Origin: Episyrphus balteatus
Lineage: Eukaryota; Arthropoda; Insecta; Diptera; Syrphidae
Assembly: GCF_945859705.1 (NCBI RefSeq)
Contig: NC_079137.1
Coordinates: forward strand, 26,903,322-26,967,321
Length of the DNA: 64,000 nt
Reading direction: 5' to 3'
Shown here: in pieces, positions 22,233 through 34,803 of the stretch
How the letters are laid out: every line of letters starts with the position of its first letter
How positions within the stretch are numbered: position 1 is the first letter of the stretch
Program-made: the position numbers and the translations under genes
Notes under the pieces: generated by a model
The model's database searches: none
The model's input: the letters and a program-made list of their open reading frames with translations, nothing else
What the model was told of the DNA's origin: nothing

Positions 22233-22636
22233 GAACTTGCTCTTAAGCATGGAATACACGGTACAATTATCGTACCGATTATCGTACAAAATTTGAATCG
22301 CATTCGATAATTGTATCGTATGTGTGCACCAAAGTATCCGCTGTACCCATATCGCACGGTCGAATGTTGATGATGGAAAACAAAAGGTAGTATGCGATTG
22401 ATTAGATGAGGGTTGTAGCGTGTGTGGGTTTTTAATTCACCCATGATTTAGTTTTTGAGATTACATAAATTGTTTTTACCTAACATCCAAATAATGGATA
22501 AAAATGTGAAAATTTTTTTGACAGATAATGAAATCGTAAGTGAATCGCATGGTGTATGTGCTTTTTTCGATATTGTTAACGATATCGGTACATCTCAAGT
22601 CGTGTACTATGATTGTATCGTGTATTCCATGCCTTA
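22233..22636. mobile_element. MITE with GCATGGAATACACG ends
   Basis: The left end AAGCATGGAATACACGGTAC and the right end, inverted (AAGGCATGGAATACACGATAC), match. Weaker subterminal pairing runs through acaattatcgta / tactatgattgt. The element splits a dispersed repeat that is uninterrupted near 10560-10620 (acttgctct | agtt), which supports a discrete insertion. A short frame inside is not a credible gene. Confidence 0.7.
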
Positions 22637-23249
22637 GAGTTAAAGTTGTTTAAATTTTTAAGACTTTTTATATAGAAATTTGGAAAAAAAAATAAAATTC
22701 GTTTTAAAAAAAAAAATAAAATCTGGAATTAAATTGCCCTCCAAAACAAGTATGCAGTTTTGATTGATATATTAACATGCATTTTTATAAAAAAAATTTT
22801 CAAAATCGTTAGAGCCGTTTTTTAAAAAACTAATTTTTTATAAATAATTTTTTGGAAAAAAAGTTTAAAAATAAAATTGGTATGCCATTTTGTAAAAATC
22901 ACTAATCAACATCTAAAAACAAAATTTCAAAAGAATTAAATGTACCGTTTTCGAAAATTTGATTTTTCAAAAAAAAATTTTCAAAATTTTTTTAAAAATC
23001 CAAAAATTATTTTTTCCAAAATTTTATTTTTGGCTTATATTTAAATTATATAAATGCTTCTTCACAAAAAGTTTCGTTGAAATCGAATAAGCAGTTTTGG
23101 AGATAATCGGATTTGAAAAAAACGGTTCTATGGCAGGTACCGTTAATAATGATTTTCCAAAAAAAATTTGTTCATTAGAAGATAGACCTAAACTATAAAC
23201 TAACACTTGAATTTTTTAAACAAAATCGTTATAGCCGTTTTCGAGATAT
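22637..23249. other. A+T-rich non-coding sequence
   Basis: Begins with the right half of the GCACGA...CTTGCTCT repeat split by the preceding MITE. Then follow several degenerate copies of a 'caaaatcgttagagccgttttt' phrase (near 22800, 23085, 23220), suggesting an old, locally repeated family. No gene seen. Confidence 0.45.
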
Positions 23250-23595
23250 TTCAATTTTACTAAAATCGGTATATGACAAGTACCGTTATTTTTGGTCCAA
23301 AAAAATTAATTCCAAAAACCCCTCTGGAGAGTCGCCAAATAACGCTGCATACCAGGTTTGACATCAATCGGTCCATCCGTTTAGGCTGCAGCTCCTTATA
23401 CAGACAGACTGACAGACTGACAGACTGACAGACTGACAGACGGACTTCCGGGACCCACTTTTTTGGCATTGTCTACCATCGTAATGTCATGGAAAAATGT
23501 TATCTCAACTTTTTTTTTTTGTACGAATGCATAACTTGATATATAGTACCTATATCGCAAGTAAAAATACAGACGAATTGAATACCTCCTCCTGT
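23250..23595 (-). repeat. Dispersed GGGTCCC/CTGTC repeat, copy 3, with (GACA)n microsatellite
   Basis: The inverted copy of the family at 426 and 3289: gggacccacttttttggcatt, 'ctaccatcgtaatgtcatg', and a run of about five CTGACAGA units at 23398-23440. It ends with tatcgcaagtaaaaatac. The microsatellite is expanded compared with the other two copies. It abuts the 5'-truncated LINE fragment that follows. Confidence 0.65.
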
Positions 23596-23639
23596 TTGGA
23601 AGTCGGTAAAAATACATTAAATTCATACATTAAATACAT

Positions 23640-24195
23640 ATTCGATGTTGCCAAAAACGCTGCGAAATGTTTAGGTTTTCTTCGAAGATGCAAGAAATTC
23701 TTCTCATCTTCTGATCTAGCTGTAATCTATAAAGATTGCATTCGACCAAAACTTGAATGCAATTTTCACATCTGGGCAGGTGCTCCGATAACGTATTTGA
23801 TTTTCTTGGACAGAATACAAAACCGTGCTTTCAAAATGATAGATGATAGATCGATAACTGAGACAATTGCGTCCCTAGACCACCGTCGTAATGTGTCATG
23901 TCTCTCCTTGTTTTATCGCTATTTTTATAAACAATGTTCAGATGAAATAGCTAGTTGCATTCCTCCCCTGAAAAAATTTAACCGTAATACTCGCGCTTCT
24001 AGGAATGCTCATCAGTTTACCCTTGAGCCCAACTTCGGACGTACCGTCAAATACAGAAATTCTTTCTTTAGCCGCACCACACGAATGTGGAATATATTAC
24101 CCGCCTCTGTTTTTCCCTGCCATTTTAATGTCCAGAGCTTTAAAACTAATGTGCATCGGTTTCTCCTTTTAAATCCCTCCCTATTTTCCTGAAGC
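23640..24195 (+). pseudogene. 5'-truncated CR1/jockey-like LINE, C-terminal reverse-transcriptase region
   Basis: An open frame of about 185 codons ending at 24192 covers the part of a non-LTR ORF2 downstream of the catalytic core. It contains NAAKCLGFLRRCKKFF, IYKDCIRPKLE, HIWAGAPI, LDRIQNRAFKMIDD and FFSRTTRMWNILPASVFP, followed by the C-terminal end. The catalytic FADD block and endonuclease are missing, so it is a dead-on-arrival truncated insertion. A short 3' UTR follows. The frame is still open, which suggests it is not very old. Confidence 0.85.
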
Positions 24196-24489
24196 TCGCA
24201 CTGTGTTTAACATATTAAGGGTATTTAACTCCCTTTAGTGCGCGTTAATTATAAAAAAAAAAATTCGTCTCTCATTTGCAAAGGGCTTAACTGCATATAG
24301 TCTACTCGTATCCGATTAATCGGTCAAATTTTGCGTGCTACTACTATGCATTAAGTGAATTCTTAAATTAGTTGGTTAGGACAATTTTGTTTGCTTTATT
24401 TCTAAAATTAAGAATTCTTCTTCTAAAAAAAGTATTAAATTAAACCACGGTTGTAAGAAATCGTTCTATTTTAAATGCATTTGATCTCC

Positions 24490-25260
24490 ATTACCAATTA
24501 AAAAAATAATATTTATTGCAAATAAAAAAAAAAATTTAATTGAAAAAAAAGTATTATTGCAACTAAAAAATATTTGGTTAAAAAAAAAAATTTATTGCAA
24601 CTGAAATACATATTTGCATTAAAAAAAATATTTATTGCAACTTAAAATATTTTGCTTTAAAAAAAATGTTACCTACTGTAAATGAAAAAAATTTTCAATG
24701 AAAAAAAAAAAATTATTGCAAATAAAAATGTTTTGCATTGAATAAAAAAATGTTATTGCAAATAAAAAATTTTCTGCATTGAAAAAAAAAAATTAATGCA
24801 AAATGTTTGCATTCAATGTTTTTTTATACTCCTCGAATTTCTTACAAATTTGACTTTTGACCTTATGTATTATTATTTTCAATATTATAGTTAAAAAAGT
24901 GTATGTATGTTCAAATAGCCAAAATTGTTAAGCTATGATTTGTTCTTGACGTCAGAGAGTCAACGCGTTGACCGATTTCGTTGACCGTATAATCATAGCT
25001 TAAGAAATTCGACGAGTATTAAAAAAAAAATATTTAATGCAAACATTTTGCATTGAATTTTTTTTCAATGCAGAAAATTTTTTATTTGCAATACATTTTT
25101 TTTTTTTCAATGCAAAATATTTTTATTTGCAATACAAATTTTATTTTCAATGCAAATTTTTTTCATTTGCATTAAAATTTTTTTTAAAATGCATTTTGCC
25201 TTGCATTTTCAGTTGCAATAAATATTTTTTTTTATTTCAAATGCATTTTTTTTAATTGAT
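24490..25260. repeat. Minisatellite foldback around a ~200-bp core
   Basis: On the left (24490-24820), A-rich units with TATTGCAAATAAAAA or TTTGCATTGAAAAAA recur about every 35-40 bp. On the right (25030-25260) the same units occur in inverted orientation. The core (about 24827-25020) is bounded by 'atactcctcgaatttctta' and its inverted partner 'taagaaattcgacgagtat'. It contains an 'agctatgatt' / 'aatcatagct' pair and the perfect palindrome GTCAACGCGTTGAC. No coding capacity. Confidence 0.65.
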
Positions 25261-25382
25261 ATTTTAACCCTGAATAAAACACACGTTACTGAAAACAATT
25301 TATTTTTTGAAATTGCACTGAACTGTAAATATTACAAAATGTACTTAATACGAATTTAAAAAAAACAATTCTTTCTTTTTAG

Positions 25383-28300
25383 ATATTGTCAATAATGTAA
25401 CAGGTACAACTGAGACCTTAGAAACGTTATCACCAAATTGCGATTTGAAAAATTCTCACATCCTTTCCAATAACAATAACAATGATAAAGTATTATTACA
25501 TTCTCCAAGAATTAATACAATCGATGACACAAATAAATGTAATACAACTAGTCAAAATTCAATTACTTCTTCAGCAACAACTAGCATTGACAATGTGGTT
25601 AAAACGCCGGCTACACTCCAACTTCAACAAACGCAAGTCAAAATCGAATTATTGCGTGGAGGTCATTATACGCAAGTTAATAATAAATCATCTTCTCTTC
25701 ACAACTACAATGAAAAATTGTCTGAACGATCAGTATCTACAGTACAACCGGAACATCAACAGCCACCAATTCCACTGCCTCGATCAGTTGTTGTTGGTTC
25801 TATACCTATAGAACAGAAAAGCAACGATGGCAGCAGTTCAACATTGCCACAAGAGAATGTGAGATTTCGAAAGAATTTGACTGAACAGCGTGAATCGACG
25901 ACCAACACAACAAGTTCTGATTCTCTTTTAACTCCAATATCCCGTTCTAGTGTAAAAGTGGCGGCAGCAGCAGAAATGTATAAAAAATCTAACAAAGACA
26001 CCAACTCTAGTATTACGGTATGTGTTAGTGAAGAACATCATTCACATGTATTCCAACAAGAACCTGATTTAACTACAACAAATATAAACAAAGGCAACAA
26101 AAACGACAATGGTGACGACGAACATGACGAAGACGACTACGACGAACACCAATTGCACCATCAGTTAATTTCTGAACGCGAAAGTGACAACTCGGTGTGT
26201 GCGGGTAACCTAAATGAGACTGAAGTTAAAGAGATAGCTTCTGATTCAATTTCCACAAAGAACAGCAATAAAATAAACATTTATAATAATTCTTCTCTAA
26301 AATCAGCCGTTGTGAATAATAAGAAACCATGTGGCATTGCAAATGCATCGGTTAGGTCGGGTACAACATCGGCTTCTGTGTCTTTTAAAAAGAATCAAAA
26401 TATCGGCAATGCTAATGAAGTTTCCACACATCATAATTATAAAATAAATGCAAAGTTACGTTCAAATCAGAACTCTAGTTTAACCCCTTCGCCATCCATA
26501 GCGTCAACAACTGCCGCAAATAACGAATCGTCTACAAGAGTGACTAATAATAAAAAGAAAATGGTGGCCGTTCAAGAGATGAATGATATCACCAATAACG
26601 AATTGGATTTCGATCCATCTGAAGAGTTGCAATATGGTCCGGGTATTGTGTCAAAGTTGCGTTGTCGCTACTTAAGTTTAGCTTTGCGGCAATCCATTGG
26701 TAAACAGCGATTACCATTGGATTCTTTACGTCGGGCAACTTCATTAAATAATCTTCTTGATGGAAATGGCGTCCACGAAGATGAAGACGAAGAGGACGAA
26801 ACACCAGATACTACTAACAAAGAAAGAACCAGTCCGTCTTTGCATGGATCATCTCAAATAGGAATCAGAGGAACTTCTACTTTAGCAAAAGTAAACGAAG
26901 GAGTGATTGAATGTAAGGAGAATACTAAAATGGATTCCTATGAAAAAATGACAGGCCCAATGAGATTATCATATAACAATCAGCATCGTTCACGGCATAT
27001 AAAACGTGGAAATGATTCGTTGAAACGGGCGCGATCAGTTGAGGCCCTTTTATGTGAAAAATCACCCTGGAATTTTTCCAATAGTCAACAAACAACAATA
27101 AATAATGGTGCTACGGATTCAGTTACGATAGAGGATAAAATAAATAATGCACGAGAGCGTCTGCTATCGGGAACTGATAATAGTCCCCCTAAGCGCCTGA
27201 CGTCTATTATAGACGACACAGAGCGACCACCACCGGATTTAGTTAAGCAAACACTTAAAATATTCGAAGCTTCGGCGAATCGAAGAGGCGGCACAGTCAT
27301 TCGTAATAGTGGAGGAGAGGTTGCTACAAAAGTAGCAAACTATAAATCTATTATTACCCAAAACAAACCATCGATTTCGTTTGCCAAGCCTGCTTTAAAT
27401 CCGAAAACTTCACATCAAAAATTTAAGCCGTCTACATTAACGGAAGTTAAAAATAATATTAATAATTCCTCACCAATTAGTCCAACTATTGCTTCTTCTT
27501 CTTCTTCAGTACAGCAATCAGAAAAAATTGTATCGCCTACAATTTCAACACCAACAACAAGTGGTCAGAGCAACACTTCAAAGTATTTCCGACCAAAAAT
27601 GGATTCTACATCGATAAGAAACTTTGGGTGTGTCAGTAGTGTTGTTGAGGGTTTATCAGAAAATTCACCCGACATTATTCCGCGCCATAACTTAATTGAT
27701 AAAACAGTCATGTCAGTTGACTCGCCAGTCACTGATTTAACAAAATCTATCGAAAAGCTCAGAATAGAATCACCCACTACAACAACGCAAGTAGAAAGGC
27801 AACAACAGCCGTCACAGAAAGAAAGTAGATTTTCATCGGAATCTTCTGAAGCTGAATCGGGAGACGACGACGACGATTCCATGGACGGAGAATACGTGGT
27901 TAATAACGAAGAATCGAATTCAACAAAAGAAATTTCAAAATCGGCTCTCGAAAGCATTGCTAAAGCTGGGACCAGCCAACAATTTATTTTTCAAAAAAAT
28001 ACCTCTGTGTCATTTTCAAAAGGAAACTACCTCGCCTCTGAACCTTTGCATGATATACCTTCTTTGGCAACTGCAGGATCGACGACAACAACTACAGTCA
28101 AGCAGATTGGAGTTATAAGGCCACTTTTAGCAGAATATCCCCAGAAGCAAATCAAAAATAATTGTTCTGAAGAAATGTCTAATAATCAGTCACCATCCGC
28201 TTTAACAAGTAGGGAGATTGAGAAAAATCGAATCAATAATGAAAAAAAAATCAAGACATCTGAAAGCAATAATCTAATGGACAATAAAAAGAGTTTGAAT

Positions 28301-28519
28301 ACGGTTACATCGAAATTAAAAAAGATTGAAGTGTCTGGAAGTGAGGATGTTACCAGCTCTCAAGCACCTGCTATTTTAATATCCAAAAAGAAGCGCGCTG
28401 GTGCTGGCAATGTGCCTGAAAACAATACAATGGTATTTAATTTCAAGGATCGTAAAGAAGTTCCCGACTACATTGAGAATGATGGATTAATATTCAAGCA
28501 TAAAAGGGAGCTACCAAAA
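25383..28519 (+). CDS. Large internal exon of a disordered scaffold-like protein (tentatively taperin/phostensin-like)
   Basis: Acceptor ctttctttttag precedes 25383 and donor gtgagtaat follows 28519. The exon enters in phase 1 and leaves in phase 0, giving 1045 codons. The upstream coding exon(s) are not identified. The frame runs on past the donor to 28774 into a MITE, which I take as read-through. The product is Ser/Thr/Asn/Gln-rich and mostly disordered, with acidic clusters near 26115-26150, 26779-26800 and 27860-27880. Apparently conserved islands: YGPGIVSKLRCRYLSLALRQ with PLDSLRRATSLNNLL (about residue 416), LKRARSVEALL, PPDLVKQTLKIFEA (about 622), and MVFNFKDRKEVPDYIE (about 1013). 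SISF and SVSF motifs resemble the KISF PP1-docking type. Together with RVQF and the C-terminal LGCYTP in later exons, this suggests a taperin/phostensin relative that would target protein phosphatase 1 to the cytoskeleton. That identity is an inference from memory of the family. The gene itself is well supported. Confidence 0.88.
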
Positions 28520-28575
28520 GTGAGTAATGTTTTTCCTTATTTATATTTTTATATATCCCGTTATAAGCTAGCTTA

Positions 28576-29310
28576 TGTCGAATTCCTTTCAATTGAAAAA
28601 TCGAATTTTCGGCGATCTCGAAGCGAATTTTTTCTGAAAATCATGTTCCATAGAAAAAAAATTCGCCTCAAACGAAGCAGAATTCGAATTTTTTTTAATC
28701 CTTCTTTTTTGAGAGATTTACACGGATTTGCACACACACTTGGAACATTTGACATTTCTCAAACGTCAAGCTGAAAGTTTTTTTTCATGTTGTTTGTTCA
28801 TTTGAGAACACCAACTTCAAATAAAGAGTAAATTTCAATAGAATATCGTATTTTTATTGCGGAAAAATATAAAATAAATAAAAAAAAACAATGTGCGATC
28901 AAAATATATTTTTCCTGGCATAGTTCTTGTGAAAAAGTCAAATTACTGTGACTTTTCTTCTCCTAATTGTCGTCAGAAATTTTTTTCTCTGTAAAACCAC
29001 AGCATACGGCCAAAATAATAATTTTCTACTTCATCTTCACTCAGATCTTAGTAATAACTGCAATTTCCCTTTGATTCTGATTAAAATAAATTTATATTAC
29101 CGAAGAAAATAAACAAAATTATTGATCAAAGGAATCTCTGGTTTTATTTTGCAGAAATTGTTTTGGTTTCAGCTTGACGTTCGTGTAAAAATTGTTGTCA
29201 AATGACACACATACAATCGCAAAAAGAATTCGGTCTGTTTTCATGTTCCTTTTTAACACCAAAAATTCGATTTTTTTGAGGCGATTCAAAAAATTGAAAG
29301 GAATTCGACA
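28576..29310. mobile_element. Complete TGTCGAATTC MITE, Harbinger-like
   Basis: Ends TGTCGAATTCCTTTCAATT / inverted, flanked by TTA on both sides (28573-28575 and 29311-29313). A 3-bp TWA duplication is the PIF/Harbinger signature. 735 bp, no transposase. It sits 56 bp inside the intron after the large exon. A half copy lies at 622-1040. Confidence 0.8.
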
Positions 29311-30029
29311 TTAGTCATATTTATCTTGAACAACCAGCGGGTAAAGTTTTCATCCTCATAAATTAAATTTCAACACGAATATTTTATTTACAAAATAATC
29401 TAAAGCTTGTTATCAATGTCATTTTTGAGTAAGAAAGAGAATTCAGTTCATATCGTTCTCACTTTCTTTAATGGAACGCAGAAATGTGTGCTTATTGATA
29501 CCAAAAGTTGATATGTATTTATTTTGTTGTATATAAATTCACACTGATCTTATATCGGGTATGGAGACGGACACAAAGCATACAGTAGTAGTAAATTATG
29601 GCTCTTATATACACACATGTATTACATTTTATTAATCACATTGTGTTAGTTATTTGTTATGATGAATTTAGCAACAATTCTACTTAATTTTTTTTTGTTT
29701 TTACTTATCAATATAAACAACAAAGAACTACACAAGGAAATATATAATAATGAAAGATTCTGAATGAAATGTTATGTGCTATTATTTTCAGATTTCAGTT
29801 AATGGCTGCAATTATTGTAAGCAATTCTATTATGTAAAATCATTTTAGATTTAAAATTTTTAAGAGATATTATGTGTATATAAATAAAATAATGTTGTAC
29901 ATATAAAATAATGTTGGTGTATTTAAAATGCAAATATAACATTCATTCATTCGTAAGCACCTAAACATTTACTTTGAATAGGAAATCAATTTAAAATCTG
30001 GTTCCATTTGATTCAATTGATAATATATA
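29311..30029. other. Intronic A+T-rich sequence
   Basis: Nothing recognised: no paired termini, RNA motif or frame beyond chance. Confidence 0.5.
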
Positions 30030-30523
30030 CAGTAAAACCCGGATAAGTACCTCACCTTAAATGCACTATTTTGACAGGCACTAAAGCGGGTAAGGTACTT
30101 ACAAAAACCCGGTTAAGTGCTCATAGGCACTTATCTCTATATTTATTAAATAATAAAAAAAAAAATATGTTTGATTACTAAAAACATAATCTTCACAAAA
30201 AAAAAATTACTTTGAAAGTTTAAAATAGCTAACTAGTTAATTTCTACCTTTAGTAGAATTTTTGAATTTAAAGCGGCTTAGGAAACGAAGTTTTTCTTAC
30301 AGTTCAAACTTGTTTCAAATGTGTACTTAAAAGAATTTTTTGCAAGTAAATTCAACTATAAGTATTTGAAAAGCCAGGCAATTAAGCGGGGAAGGCAGTT
30401 AAGCGAAAGGTACTTAAAAGATGAATTTTATATGAAAAAATCCTTAAAATTTTGGTTCTAAAAAACAAAGGTACTTATGCGGGTTAGGCACTTAAGCGAG
30501 AGGCACTTATCCGGGTTTTACTG
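30030..30523. mobile_element. Pogo/Tigger-like MITE, 494 bp
   Basis: Ends CAGTAAAACCCGGATAAG / CTTATCCGGGTTTTACTG with TA at both flanks (30028-30029 and 30524-30525). Internal AAGCGGG and AAGCGAG blocks are repeated near both ends ('ggtacttac', 'ggcacttaagcg'). CAGT...CCCGGTTAAG-type tips with TA duplications are typical of the pogo/Tigger branch of Tc1/mariner. No ORF. Confidence 0.8.
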
Positions 30524-31098
30524 TAATAATATTGCTTAACAGGAGGAAATGTTTTTGGCCCATTTTAATTTAATACGTTTATAGGCATCAATTATTTATA
30601 CTACACTAGCCCAAAAAATTAAAGAAACACAAAAAATTCGTGATTTTTTTAGTGATTTTCGATAGGCTGTATCTCAGTAAAAAATGATCGCATCATGACA
30701 AAACAAAACGGTAAAATAGCTAAATCATTGGAACTGTCCAAAAACCAAAATTTTCCAATTTTTTTTTGTTTTTCTCTTAAAAAAGTTTTAAAATTTTTTC
30801 TGATGAAATGATTACTATTTTTAGAAATGCTTTTTATTTAGCTCTAAGATTCTTTTTGTTTCAAACTTCTACGATTTTTTTTAGACTGCAATATCAGTCA
30901 AAAAACCACACTTTTGACTTTGACTATCAATATCTCAACAACGGATCACTTTACAGAAAATTTAAGGACACATTTAAAAATTTCATTTAATTCTCTACAA
31001 AGAAATAAGGTTTACTTTGCTAAAAAAAAGCTATCGAAATAGGCTTTTTTATAGTTTTTTAGAATATGTGCTGCTATTTTATAAATATGGGTGATAAG
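30524..31098. other. Intronic A+T-rich sequence
   Basis: No gene or element boundaries recognised. 31091-31098 is the left target duplication of the next element. Confidence 0.5.
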
Positions 31099-32044
31099 TA
31101 CGGTGACCATCCGCCCCGGTTTACCCGGGACTGTCCCGTAATTCTACAGCTTGTCCCGGGTTTTTATTTAAGAAACCAGGGACGTATAAGTGTCCCGTAT
31201 TTTGTAATTTGTCCCGTGATTGCCCCGTATTTGCACATTTTCTAATTTTTGTATTCAATATTTTAAATACTTTTGTACGGATAACAGTGGTTGGAAAATA
31301 AGCCTAGTACGCTGCTGAAGCAAAACGAACATTTTTCTAAGTCTCCAAAGTCAAAAAAATGTTGCTGCAAGAAAAATTGCCTCGACAAATAAATGTGATT
31401 GACAAACGATTGAAAACTCTCCATATATTCTAGCACAGGTAAGAATTTCGTTACCTTGGCTTCGTACTGTGCAACGAAAAGTAAAATTTTCGTTCACGAT
31501 TTCGTTGTGCTGGTTTTGTATGAAAATTTTCGTTTCGCCTCTAGACAAGGCTTTAGTTTTTTTTTAATTTTCTTCAATTATTTAGTTCCAGCAGCTGTTT
31601 GTCAGGTTGCTACACCAGTTAGAATGTTTTCGAATAAAGAACAACATATGGAAGAGTAAAGAACCCAGATAAGTTTTAAAACTTTTAAGGACATGTTAAA
31701 AGTTGTATTAAAGATCATACAATTTCAAAATCATTTGAAATAAAATTAAAATGTTAAAAAACAGCTCTCCCGATTTTGATTAAAAAAATATTTTTTAGAA
31801 GTTATTAACAGACATTATTATAAAACAATTTAATTGATTTCTGATTTCATAAACGACTTAAATGATTTCAACAAAAACGCTCTCATAAAATCGTTTAGGA
31901 AATCTTGATAAAAGGATATAAGGAAAAATTATGAAAACTCATTTAAAAAAATTTAATTTTTTTTTTTTTAATCAATATTTTCAAAACTATCCAACGAATT
32001 TTTTATCTGTCCCGGGTTTCGCTTCCAGAAATATGGTCACCGTA
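31099..32044. mobile_element. hAT-like non-autonomous element with exact 8-bp duplication
   Basis: Ends TACGGTGACCAT / ATGGTCACCGTA, flanked by GTGATAAG on both sides (31091-31098 and 32045-32052). Several tgtcccg repeats lie near the left end (31130-31230), and a 'ctgtcccgggtttcgctt' block near the right. 946 bp. A frame at 31351-31659 overlaps on both strands and has no recognised motif, so no transposase is called. A partial copy lies at 12214-12519. Confidence 0.82.
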
Positions 32045-32812
32045 GTGATAAGATTAAACTAAGGCTTAATTATTGAAGCTTAATAAACTTGAAATTAATC
32101 TGCAAAGTTTCAGGCTTATTCATCAAACAGTTTTTCTGTTGTGAGGGTTTGAACTTTTGAGATGAAGTAAAACACCACATTTTTGCAGCTGTAACTGGCT
32201 TACTTGTCATTGTATAAATACTGTTAAAAATAGTAAAACAGCTTCATTTTCATGGATTTTAAAATTTTCATTTTTTCTGAATCTTATAACTTTATAGAGC
32301 CCGTTGCTTGGACTGATTCTATCTATTGCCTCCTTTTTAATTATGGTTGTTTTCTCCAACCATACAATACATTAATGCTATTGATGTAAAAAAAAGTAAT
32401 GTTTTTCACTCGTTCCCATAAAAAAAAGCCAATACAGTACCAGATTGGATCTGGTAAATCATTTTCAAAACAATAAAGTGGCACAGTGTTTTGGATTAAC
32501 CTTGAATTAATCAATTTTTTTTTATGATAACTCCTGAAAACTGACCTGTGAATTTAGCTTACCCTGGGGCGCCCACCGCCCACGCTGTTTTATCTGTAAG
32601 GGCCTAAAGGCAACAAAATTGTACTTTTTTTAATTAACAAGAGTTAAAAATTGTTAAGTAAGCAGTTGATAATAATAAGAAATTAACTTTTTAAATCATG
32701 TTTTCTGATTTTTGAAGATTTCAAGAGAAATATTTTTTCCTAGATACCATTTGAATTGTCTTCCTCAGTTTTTGTCTTTTCTCGTAATTGATTTACCTTT
32801 GAGAAACACATA

Positions 32813-33405
32813 CAGTGGTGGAAAAATTATTAGAAACACACTCTTTCTTTTCAAAATGTATGTATGTTCTTAATATGTATAAATAAAAAATATAAGAAAT
32901 ATTTTTTAACAGAGACATTTGAAGAGCTCGATATTTTATTAAGGATCTCCTTTTTATTGCACCTCCTTTTTTTTCAAATAAAAGGGGTTGGTCTGTCAGG
33001 AATTGTTAAGGACGTTTTATTTTTTTTTTTTTTTTTTTTCGGAACATGTGGCATTTTTTGAGGACTGCAACCACATAAACCAACTTATAGAAATCAGTTG
33101 ATGATAGTCCTTTTTATTAATTGTACGTTTAATTAATTCACTAAGTTTTGCAAATGTAAATGCTAAAAATCAAAAACAGGATAATTCTTAACAATTTTTC
33201 CTCAGTGTTTCTAATTATATTTCCACACAAAATTGGACTATATTTTTCTTTTGTTGGATAAATTCTAAAATTTTTTTCCTAAAATGTTACAAGGATTGTA
33301 TCATCACTCATGTTTGCTAAAAAATTGTTAAATATTTTGTATAGTAAGAAAAAAATAACATTTTGTAAACAAAGGAGAACGTTTCTAATTATTTTGCCAC
33401 CACTG
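32813..33405. mobile_element. Tc1/mariner-like MITE, CAGTGGTGG ends
   Basis: Left CAGTGGTGGAAAAATTATTAG and right (inverted) CAGTGGTGGCAAAATAATTAG tips, both continuing AAAC. TA is present at the left flank and is not clean at the right. No transposase. A 65-codon frame inside is A+T-driven. Confidence 0.7.
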
Positions 33406-33443
33406 TTTTTTACTGGTTTTTTTCTCATTAAAATACATTAGCT

Positions 33444-33667
33444 GTGTTTTTTTGGCATTTCTATCCGTATCCGCAGTTGCCGTTTACATGCATTACAAAA
33501 ACAACACGCAGCTGCCGATAGGAATAGAAGCTAAACCAACCTGCGGATAGAATTTTAATCAGGGGTGTAAGTTTACGTTTTCCTTTCTCTTGGTGCGTGC
33601 ATATAAATTTTTGTTCAGTGTTGATTTTTTGGAAATCCTGCTACGGATAGAAATGCCAAAAAAACAC
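33444..33667. mobile_element. MITE with GTGTTTTTTTGGCATTTCTA ends, 224 bp
   Basis: The left end GTGTTTTTTTGGCATTTCTA followed by tccgta has an exact inverse at the right end (tacggatagaaatgcc, then aaaaaaacac). Short internal inverted pieces (ccgcag / ctgcgg, aggaatagaagc) also occur. No ORF. Confidence 0.75.
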
Positions 33668-34803
33668 GCCTATTGGCAACGGTTGTCCCAGCCATGGTAA
33701 GGAAAATTCACAGGGAAGTTTTCAGGTGTTATCTAGGAATAAAATGGATTGATTCAAGGTTAATCCAATACAGTGTCACTTTATTGTATTATCATTCAAG
33801 TCTAAATGTTTAAAAAACTACATATATACGAAGGCTTAATGTTTCTTAATTTAATTTACCAACAAGTCCAGCCACGTAAAAACAAAAAATCAAGAGGTTT
33901 CTGAGAAGTAGTTGTGTTTTTATTAATTTTTGCATATAGTTTTCTGTTTTTGTTAAAAAAAAAACAAATAAAAGCATTGAATTTTGAAAACTCAATTAGT
34001 ATATTATCACTTAAAATTTCCAAAAAAATGGTTCAATTTTTTTCAAAATTTTGATTTAAAAAAAAAATCAAAAACTGTGTCAGAAAAAAGTAGTTTCATT
34101 TAAAAAGAAAATCAAAGACGAGGTTTGGCTTTACAAAACGGTATAACACGTTATTGGTGGTAAAACAGTTGATTTCACTGTGTTCGAAAATGGAACTTTT
34201 TTCTGACAGAGGACCCTCATATCTACTAATGATAATTCCAGTCGACGTTTTTTTGCCATAAAATAATGATTTAAAAAGATTTCCACTGATTTTTTTCAAA
34301 TAACTTCTTTTACGTATAATACTTTCAAAAAAATAGATTTTACATCGATAAAAAATCAAAAATTTAATTTTTGGCATGTGCAAACAAAATTTCAAACTCA
34401 AAAATCTTTTTTATTTGACTAAATCCAGAAAAACTAAGTACGCCATCGTGTTCAGCATACTCGAATTATCTTTAGACATGAGACCCTTCTGTCGGTTTTT
34501 TTTTAATTATCTCAGTGAATAATTTTTTTTTTTTTCCAAATTAAGTCAATTTTTTGTTTGGTAAACGGTCTTTTGTTTTACATTTTAAAACAAATTATAA
34601 CAAAAAAAACTTCAATTTCATGGATTTTTTATCATGATGCGGTTTGTTTTAACTATTTTAGCAGTAAATAATGTTGTCAATCTTTTTCAATTATTCTATT
34701 TTATATTGATTTTACTTTGAATTATTTTGTTTTAGTTAGTTATTTTTCATTTTAACTTTTTGATCTACGAAATACTAGAGTCTTGATATTCGCTTAGAAC
34801 AAA

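Larger units (their letters stand above)
32471..33787. mobile_element. Foldback element interrupted by two MITEs
   Basis: The left arm (32471-32575: caataaagtg, cacagtgttttggattaacc, 'ctgaaaactgacctgtgaat', agcttaccctgg) is the inverse of the right arm (33690-33787). The interior between the arms contains the elements at 32813-33405 and 33444-33667. Arms show several mismatches, so it is an old insertion. Termini not sharply defined. Confidence 0.6.

Noticed and set aside
25756..27957. Minus-strand frames of 70-130 codons opposite the large exon
   Set aside because: Shadows of the Ser/Asn-rich coding strand. No motifs and no splice structure.
28520..28774. Continuation of the large coding frame past 28519
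   Set aside because: A strong donor (gtgagtaat) at 28520 and phase-matched exon at 35152, and the extension lies in a MITE. Treated as intron.
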